Assembly (NCBI GenBank): GCA_026987795.1
Contig: JALSMF010000323.1
Coordinates: 1-12,673 of the forward strand
Length of the DNA: 12,673 nt
Direction of reading: 5' to 3'
Source: Bacteroidales bacterium
GTDB taxonomy: Bacteria; Bacteroidota; Bacteroidia; Bacteroidales; JAADGE01
The notes under the pieces were generated by a model. It was given only the letters and a program-made list of their open reading frames with translations, had not been told where the DNA came from and made no database searches. A program made the position numbers and the translations under genes. Shown piece after piece: positions 7,934 through 12,673 of the stretch. How positions within the stretch are numbered: position 1 is the first letter of the stretch; each line of letters opens with the position of its first letter.

Positions 7934-8788
7934 ATGAAACAACTGAAAATAACTCGCCAAGTAACAAACAGAGAATCTCTTTCTCTTGACAAATACTTGA
8001 ATGAGATTAGTAAGTTTGATATGGTTACGGCAGAAGAAGAAGCCTTACTGGCACAAAAAATCAGAAAAGGAGACATCAACGCTCTTGATAAATTAATAAA
8101 AGCAAATTTAAGATTTGTCGTTTCGGTAGCAAAACAGTATCAAAATCAAGGACTCAGCCTAATCGACTTAATTAACGAAGGTAATATCGGCTTAATAAAA
8201 GCTGCAAAAAGATTTGACGAAACCAAAGGATTTAAATTTATATCTTATGCCGTTTGGTGGATAAGACAATCTATCCTTCAGGCATTAGCCGAACATTCAA
8301 GGATAGTACGTTTGCCGCTTAATAAAATTACTACTGCAAACAAGGTAAACAGAACATTTTTTGAACTGCTTCAAAAATACCACAGAGAACCCTCGGTAAA
8401 AGAAATAGCCGATGAGCTTAAAATTGCACCTAAAGACGTACAAAGAGTTATAGCCAATACAGATAAAAACATATCAATGGATGCTCCTATTAACGATGAT
8501 GAAAGTATGTCGCTGTACAGCATTATAAGCAGCAGTGCATCCGATTCTCCCGAGAAAGAACTCCTGAAGCAGTCGTTAGCAACCGAATTGAAACGAATAC
8601 TCTCAACATTGCCGAATCGCGAAGCCGAAATTATAAAGCAATATTACGGTTTAGATATGCAGCATCCACTTACATTAGAAGAAATAGGAGCAAATTTTAA
8701 TATTACGCGGGAACGTGTCAGGCAACTTAAAAGCAGAACCCTTAAAATATTAAAACGCAAGAGCAATATTCTGAGAAAATATCTGTAA
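7934..8788 (+). CDS. rpoD: RpoD-like RNA polymerase sigma-70 factor
   Basis: This 284-residue protein is the short Bacteroidota form of a group 1/2 sigma factor, with no region 1.1. Region 1.2 begins near SLDKYLNEI (17-25). Region 2 spans about 52-125, including LRFVVSVAKQYQNQGLSL and the DNA-melting and -10 recognition segment FKFISYAVWWIRQS (100-113) followed by SRIVRLP. Region 3 is about 130-185. Region 4 contains the -35-type helix-turn-helix LTLEEIGANFNITRERVRQL (246-265). It directs core RNA polymerase to promoters. From memory of the family, the C-terminal tail after RVRQL and the region-3 linker are more divergent than in the usual housekeeping protein, so this could be an extra RpoD paralogue; the symbol is therefore tentative. 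A weak -7-like GATTTTTG lies at 7895-7902, about 30 bases before the ATG. The gap from the AAA+ gene is 110 bases, with no clear terminator. Confidence 0.9.
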   Translation: MKQLKITRQVTNRESLSLDKYLNEISKFDMVTAEEEALLAQKIRKGDINALDKLIKANLRFVVSVAKQYQNQGLSLIDLINEGNIGLIKAAKRFDETKGFKFISYAVWWIRQSILQALAEHSRIVRLPLNKITTANKVNRTFFELLQKYHREPSVKEIADELKIAPKDVQRVIANTDKNISMDAPINDDESMSLYSIISSSASDSPEKELLKQSLATELKRILSTLPNREAEIIKQYYGLDMQHPLTLEEIGANFNITRERVRQLKSRTLKILKRKSNILRKYL

Positions 8789-8811
8789 AAATAATATTCC
8801 GTCAATAAAAA

Positions 8812-8842
8812 TTTGAAAGTAAATATTAAAGTTGTATTTTCA
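8812..8842 (+). promoter_or_regulatory. candidate promoter for the SPFH gene
   Basis: TTTG at 8812-8815, then a 19-base spacer, then TATTTTCA at 8835-8842 fits the Bacteroidota -33/-7 layout (TTTG, 19-21 bases, TAnnTTTG) with two mismatches in the -7 box. Transcription would start about 35-40 bases before the ATG at 8888. It lies in the 99-base gap after the sigma factor. Pattern match only. Confidence 0.3.
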
Positions 8843-8887
8843 GACCCCGAAAAAATAAAGTTTATAATATCTAAAAAATAAAATAAA

Positions 8888-9994
8888 ATGGGATTATTCA
8901 GTAAATTAAAAGGAGAACTTATTGATGTCATAGAATGGTTAGACAGCAGTAATGATACTATTGCCTATCGTTTTGAACGTTACGGTAACGAAATAAAAAA
9001 CGGAGCACAACTGACGGTAAGAGAATCTCAGGTAGCCGTATTTGTAAACGAAGGTAAAATTGCAGACGTTTTTCCGCCCGGGCGTTATGAATTAACGACT
9101 AAAAACCTTCCGATTCTTACAACGCTCAATGCTTGGATGCACGGATTTAACAGCCCTTTTAAAGCCGAAGTATACTTTCTGAATACAAAAAAATTCACTA
9201 ACCAAAAATGGGGAACACCTAATGTTTTTTATGTCCGTGATGCCGATTTCGGTCGTGTAAGCCTGCGTGCATTCGGAACTTATACGATGAGAATTGACGA
9301 CCCTGTTAAATTCATCAAAGAAGTTTTGGGAACAAGCGGAGATTTTACTACCGATGAAATTGCAGGAGAATTAAGAAATTTAATTATTACACAATTCATT
9401 GATGCCGTAGGCGAAAGCAAAATCCCTTTGCTTGATATGGCACAAAACTATAAAGATATTTCAGAATTTTGTCAGAAAAAACTTGGCGAAGAATTTAAAG
9501 AATATGGTCTTGAGATTACAAAATTTTTAGTATCAAGCATAAGTTTACCAGAAAAACTGCAAGAGAAACTTGATGAAGGAACCGGAATGAATATGTTGGG
9601 AGATATGAATAAATATTCTCAAATGAAAGCTGCCGATGCTATGGAGGGTGCAGCCAACAACCCCGGAGCCGGAGGCGGAATGGAGGGTATGATGGGTATG
9701 GCTATGATGCAGCAAATGATGAATCAGAACCAAATGATGCAAAACCAAAAACAACAAGTTCAACAAAATGTACCGCCGCCGCCACCCGTTACACAATATT
9801 TTGTTTCCGTAAACGGACAACAGCAAGGACCTTTTAATACAGACACACTTAAACAAATGATAACACAAGGACAAATAACAAAGGAAACTTTTGTATGGAA
9901 ACAGGGAATGTCCGGATGGGCAAAAGCCGCAGATGTGCCTGAAATTGCAGGCTTATTCGGTGCTGTTCCTCCCCCGCCCCCTCCGCCTGCTTAA
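8888..9994 (+). CDS. SPFH/Band-7 (YdjI-like) protein with C-terminal GYF_2 domain
   Basis: This 368-residue protein has an N-terminal SPFH-type domain of the YdjI ('virion core protein') group, about residues 15-240. Its markers are GAQLTVRESQVAVFVNEGK 39-57, FPPGRYELTT 62-71, RVSLRAFGTYTMRI 123-136, and the stretch EFKEYGLEITKFLVSSISLP 202-221. There is no N-terminal hydrophobic segment, so any membrane contact would be peripheral. Residues 264-292 are rich in Met, Gln and Gly. A proline tract (P296-P300) precedes a GYF_2-like domain (about 303-357, with GPF 314-316, L321, VW 336-337, G340 and W344), and the protein ends in seven prolines (361-367) plus Ala. Known YdjI relatives act with PspA-type membrane-stress proteins; that role here is inferred. 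The start is ATG 8888 after an A-rich leader. The zinc-ribbon gene follows 65 bases later. Confidence 0.88.
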   Translation: MGLFSKLKGELIDVIEWLDSSNDTIAYRFERYGNEIKNGAQLTVRESQVAVFVNEGKIADVFPPGRYELTTKNLPILTTLNAWMHGFNSPFKAEVYFLNTKKFTNQKWGTPNVFYVRDADFGRVSLRAFGTYTMRIDDPVKFIKEVLGTSGDFTTDEIAGELRNLIITQFIDAVGESKIPLLDMAQNYKDISEFCQKKLGEEFKEYGLEITKFLVSSISLPEKLQEKLDEGTGMNMLGDMNKYSQMKAADAMEGAANNPGAGGGMEGMMGMAMMQQMMNQNQMMQNQKQQVQQNVPPPPPVTQYFVSVNGQQQGPFNTDTLKQMITQGQITKETFVWKQGMSGWAKAADVPEIAGLFGAVPPPPPPPA

Positions 9995-10059
9995 TATTTT
10001 AATTTCTTGTTTCTTCAGGGGTATTTATTATTATATTTTCTAAATTATTATTAAATTAT

Positions 10060-11169
10060 ATGGAAGAGAAAAAAATAAGCGAAAGCAGGCAAAATGAAAT
10101 ATCCTGCAACAATTGCGGAGCTAAATTAACTTTTGCTCCCGGAACAGACAGTTTGAAATGTGAGTTTTGCGGTGCCTTAAACAAAATAGAAATAGACGAA
10201 GAAGAAAGAATAAAAGCTGTTCAGGAGCTTGACTTTAAAAGTTATATAAACAACCAGGCTGATATTGCCCCGAAAATTGAGATAACAACCGTAAAATGCG
10301 ACTCTTGCGGTGCCGAAACAACTTTTGACCCTAATGTAGTATCCTCAGAATGTGATTTTTGCGGAAGCCCCTTGGTATCAAAAGAAGCCCATACTTCAAG
10401 TATTATTGCTCCTAAGGCAATGCTGCCTTTTAGAATAGATAAGAAACAGGGTATTGAACTTTACAGAAAATGGCTTAAAAAACTTTGGTTTGCTCCGAAT
10501 AAATTAAAATCACAAGCAAGACAAACCGAAGACTTAGCAGGAATTTATACTCCTTATTGGACTTACGATTCCGATACAAGAACAAATTATTCGGGACAAC
10601 GGGGAGATGACTACCAAACAACGGAAACATATTACGAAAACGGTGAACAAAAAACAAGAACCGTTACAAAAACACGGTGGACATCCGTAAGAGGAAGGGT
10701 TTCCAGATTTTTTGATGACGTTATGGTTCCGGCAAGTGATACTTTACCGAGAAAATACGTTGACAAGTTAGAACCTTGGGATTTAGAAAATTTAGTGCCT
10801 TACGATACAAAATATCTGAGCGGCTTTAAGTCGGAAACATATCAGGTAAGCTTAGAAAACGGCTTTACAATTGCAAAAACAAAAATGGAACCTGTAATAA
10901 GACAAGATATAAGACACGATATAGGAGGAGACCATCAAAGAATTTCATCGATGAATACCGAATATATGTCTACAACTTTTAAACATATTTTATTGCCGAT
11001 ATGGCTTAGTGCATATAAGTATAAAAACAAAGTTTACCGATTTATGATTAACGCAAGAACAGGAGAAGTGCAAGGAGAAAGACCGTGGAGTTGGATTAAA
11101 ATTACTCTTGCAGTTCTTGCCGGCGCAGCAATTATAGGCGGAATAATTTGGCTGACACAAAATCAGTAA
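10060..11169 (+). CDS. double zinc-ribbon protein with C-terminal membrane anchor
   Basis: This 369-residue protein opens with two four-cysteine zinc ribbons: C16/C19 with C34/C37 (CNNCG and CEFCG), and C80/C83 with C98/C101 (CDSCG and CDFCG). A long uncharacterised soluble region follows (about 115-340), containing Tyr/Trp/Thr-rich segments such as IYTPYWTYD and TKTRWTSVRGRV. A single hydrophobic segment at about 346-365 near the C-terminus predicts a tail-anchored membrane protein with its ribbons in the cytoplasm. Such proteins are often mislabelled as PriA or TFIIB-like; no helicase motif is present. The nearest functional analogy is the zinc-ribbon membrane protein (YdjG) that accompanies PspA and the SPFH protein YdjI in Bacillus. 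Adjacency to the YdjI-like gene supports this, but the assignment is inferred. The stop codon lies inside a 14-base tandem repeat and is followed by a strong terminator. Confidence 0.85.
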   Translation: MEEKKISESRQNEISCNNCGAKLTFAPGTDSLKCEFCGALNKIEIDEEERIKAVQELDFKSYINNQADIAPKIEITTVKCDSCGAETTFDPNVVSSECDFCGSPLVSKEAHTSSIIAPKAMLPFRIDKKQGIELYRKWLKKLWFAPNKLKSQARQTEDLAGIYTPYWTYDSDTRTNYSGQRGDDYQTTETYYENGEQKTRTVTKTRWTSVRGRVSRFFDDVMVPASDTLPRKYVDKLEPWDLENLVPYDTKYLSGFKSETYQVSLENGFTIAKTKMEPVIRQDIRHDIGGDHQRISSMNTEYMSTTFKHILLPIWLSAYKYKNKVYRFMINARTGEVQGERPWSWIKITLAVLAGAAIIGGIIWLTQNQ

Positions 11170-11193
11170 CACAAAATCAGTAACACAAAATCA
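11155..11193 (+). repeat. 14-bp tandem repeat over a stop codon (2.8 copies)
   Basis: The unit ACACAAAATCAGTA occurs at 11155-11168 and 11169-11182, with a partial third copy ACACAAAATCA at 11183-11193, all identical. The first copy encodes the last residues of the zinc-ribbon protein and supplies most of its TAA stop. This looks like recent replication slippage. Because the first copy already contains the stop, copy-number change should not alter the protein. Confidence 0.95.
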
Positions 11194-11203
11194 AGCTTAA
11201 AAT

Positions 11204-11239
11204 AAAAAATCCGACAGTGTTGAATGTCGGATTTTTTTT
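11204..11239. terminator. bidirectional intrinsic terminator
   Basis: The hairpin arms are ATCCGACA (11209-11216) and TGTCGGAT (11225-11232) with an 8-base loop. The stem extends as A-T pairs to 11204/11237. A T-run to 11239 follows on the plus strand, and the A-run at 11204-11209 gives a U-tract on the minus strand. It sits between the convergent zinc-ribbon and Dabb genes, as expected for a shared terminator. Confidence 0.9.
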
Positions 11240-11260
11240 AATTGCAAAAAAGGAACTTTA

Positions 11261-11563
11261 TTAAAATTCAAAATCTACTACTGCTGTTCTGCCTTTTATA
11301 CTGCTGATTAAATCTAAGACTTTTTGGTGCTCCGGATGATTTTTGTAAGCATCTAAAGTCTCTTTTGAATCAAATTCGCCGATAAGGACAAAGTCTGAAG
11401 CTGTCGCGGCATCCGATATATTCATTCCCGTTTGAAAATTCTTAATTTCAGGTATAACGGCAGGCAACGCATCTAATGCCTCTTTAAGTTTTTTTAAGTT
11501 TTCTTTTTTCTCATCTTCCGAAGATGCTCCTTTAATTTTAATAAATACAATATGTTTTATCAT
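11261..11563 (-). CDS. Dabb (stress-responsive A/B barrel) domain protein
   Basis: This 100-residue protein is a single ferredoxin-like alpha/beta barrel of the Dabb family, at the usual length. It begins with MIKHIVFIKIK (beta 1), has a helix at about 16-33, then IPEIKNFQTGMN (38-49), then DFVLIGEFDSKETLDAYKNHP (57-77) containing the typical YKNHPEHQKV element, and ends with VVDFEF. The family forms small dimers. Known members include plant stress proteins and some small-molecule enzymes, but most bacterial ones have no assigned reaction, and no substrate can be read here. The start is ATG 11563 behind an A-rich leader. It lies 53 bases downstream of the lipoprotein gene on the same strand and ends next to the shared terminator. 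Confidence 0.9.
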   Translation of the reverse strand: MIKHIVFIKIKGASSEDEKKENLKKLKEALDALPAVIPEIKNFQTGMNISDAATASDFVLIGEFDSKETLDAYKNHPEHQKVLDLISSIKGRTAVVDFEF

Positions 11564-11616
11564 TTCTTTATTTTTTTCAAGATATACGTTTTTTTTAAAA
11601 AAAGGTTACCGAAAAT

Positions 11617-12156
11617 CTATTTTTTCTCCTGAACAGTTACCATATATGCGGCTTGTGCCTGATTATCTTCAATTGCAAATGTTACGGTAAGGCTGTTATC
11701 GTTTTTGGAAAATACGACTAACCCTCCCTCTCCTGTTGTCATATTCATACCTTCTTTCCATCCTTTTGATTTCATTTCGTCTCTGACTTTAGATATGAGG
11801 TCTTCAATTTTTGAGTCTGTTCCTATAACAAGAGTAATAACCTCTCCTTCGCCGCTTTTTATCGAGCCTGAAGATATAATTTCGCCTTCTGCAACATAAA
11901 TGTCATCCGGAAAATTATCCGGCATTTCTTTAGTTCCGCCGGAAAACGTAACTTCCTCACCGTCTTCACCTTTAATGGTAATGCTGCCTTGTTCTCCGTC
12001 TTGGTTAATATCAATATCTGCTCCCGTTGAGTTTTCAATTATTTTTTCAGCTAATATTTCAGATGTTTTTTTCGAGATTTCTTCTTCGTTATTTCCGCAG
12101 CCGAAAATAAAAAGCCCAAAGGAAAGTATTACGGCGGATAGTTTTATTGTTTTCAT
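11617..12156 (-). CDS. small predicted lipoprotein
   Basis: This 179-residue protein starts with a short lysine-containing n-region (MKTIK), a hydrophobic core, and the lipobox-like IFGC with lipidation at C20, so it is likely exported and anchored in the periplasm or outer membrane. The mature part opens with an acidic GNNEEE stretch, which may affect sorting. Residues 45-75 are Asp/Glu/Gly-rich with beta-strand character. The second half (FPDDIYVAEG 82-91, IEDLISKVRDEMKSKGWKEG 117-136, then GGLVVFSK) resembles a widespread lipoprotein pattern in which a 'proline-aspartate, pick-up strand, GW helix' unit recurs. I cannot name its function. It lies 23 bases after the upstream partial gene, suggesting an operon. 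Confidence 0.85.
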   Translation of the reverse strand: MKTIKLSAVILSFGLFIFGCGNNEEEISKKTSEILAEKIIENSTGADIDINQDGEQGSITIKGEDGEEVTFSGGTKEMPDNFPDDIYVAEGEIISSGSIKSGEGEVITLVIGTDSKIEDLISKVRDEMKSKGWKEGMNMTTGEGGLVVFSKNDNSLTVTFAIEDNQAQAAYMVTVQEKK

Positions 12157-12179
12157 ATCAGTCGGGTTAAAGTTTTTTA

Positions 12180-12673
12180 TTATTTAATTTTCAATTTAAT
12201 GTCAGTATCTAAAGTATAATCTTTATTAATAATATCATCTAATTTTCCGGAGAATGTAATGCTGTTTTTATCTTCGCTCAGTTTTGCGTTTTCATTATTG
12301 AAACTTTTAATTTTTCTGTCAAAAGAAAAAACTGTTTCAAAAGATATATAGTCTTTCATACTTGCAATATCTTTAAACGAAGTAGTATCTTTATTAAATT
12401 CGGGAAAATCAAAAGAAATTTTCCTTTTGCCTCTGTGAGTAAATTTTCCGGGGTCGCCCGAAATGCCGCTCAACATACTTGAGCTTAAACCGCTTCGGGA
12501 GTTTTCCAATACAGAGTTTAAGTTATCTGTATCTGTAAAATCAAAACTAATAAATATTGTTGTTTTATCATCTTTCCAACCTACATTAATATTTTTTGCT
12601 CCTGCATTTTTATAATTTTGTTTTATTTCTTCAAAAGATGCGTCCAGGGTATCCATAGATGACATAAAGTTTC
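12180..12673 (-). CDS. hypothetical Bacteroidota protein, 5' part beyond right edge
   Basis: The frame is open to the right edge (two more codons, Asn-Phe, precede the ATG at 12665), so that ATG is probably internal and the true N-terminus, perhaps with a signal peptide, is outside the window. The visible ~163 residues begin around MSSMDTLDASFEEIKQNYK. They contain GWKDDKTTIFISFDF followed by a Ser-rich segment, and end in alternating Lys/Asp-rich beta strands (ITFSGKLDDI, DTDIKLKIK). The pattern recalls Bacteroidota lipoproteins of unknown function, and the predicted lipoprotein next to it supports an envelope role. There is no enzyme motif. Function unknown. Confidence 0.75.
   Translation of the reverse strand, partial: NFMSSMDTLDASFEEIKQNYKNAGAKNINVGWKDDKTTIFISFDFTDTDNLNSVLENSRSGLSSSMLSGISGDPGKFTHRGKRKISFDFPEFNKDTTSFKDIASMKDYISFETVFSFDRKIKSFNNENAKLSEDKNSITFSGKLDDIINKDYTLDTDIKLKIK

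Noticed and set aside
5242..9874. Several minus-strand open frames of 60-112 codons across the plus-strand block
   Set aside because: They are antisense to well-supported genes, have Ser/Leu/Phe-rich shadow composition, and show no recognisable domain.
11587..11606. T-run/A-run palindrome downstream of the lipoprotein gene as a terminator
   Set aside because: The stem is almost only A-T pairs without a GC core, so it would not form a stable terminator hairpin.

Overview
The window reads as a chromosomal stretch of a Bacteroidota bacterium (Bacteroidales-like, genus not determinable). The DNA is strongly AT-rich. Ribosome-binding sites are A-rich rather than Shine-Dalgarno-like. The sigma-70 factor is the short form without region 1.1, and the protein families are typical of that phylum. 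I see no tRNA, rRNA, CRISPR array, insertion sequence or phage gene, and no gene-free stretch longer than about 150 bases.

Left third, minus strand (1-5092): a CheR-type methyltransferase is followed, in the same direction, by a very large enzyme that runs off the left edge. That enzyme has no stop codon over 1401 codons. It carries a small DnaQ-like (DEDD) exonuclease, a RecQ-type helicase core, a long linker with winged-helix-like segments, and a UvrD/Rep-type helicase core. It is the most striking gene here.

Middle, plus strand (5235-11169): this block holds an 862-residue protein with two CbxX/SpoVK-type AAA+ modules behind a duplicated beta-rich N-terminal region, an RpoD-like sigma factor, an SPFH (YdjI-like) protein with a C-terminal GYF_2 domain between proline tracts, and a double zinc-ribbon protein with a C-terminal membrane anchor. 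The last two resemble the SPFH and zinc-ribbon partners found in PspA-type membrane-stress operons such as Bacillus ydjFGHI, although no PspA is visible. The only convincing terminator lies after this block, so some co-transcription is possible but not shown.

Right end, minus strand (11261-12673): a Dabb-domain protein, a small lipoprotein, and the 3' part of a Bacteroidota-type hypothetical protein that continues past the right edge. The last two are 23 bases apart and probably form an operon. A bidirectional hairpin terminator at 11204-11239 separates the two convergent blocks.

The best candidates for under-described biology are the exonuclease-RecQ-UvrD fusion, with its altered exonuclease motif and displaced cysteine cluster, and the tandem-AAA+/SPFH/zinc-ribbon neighbourhood. 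Nothing here proves a new system.
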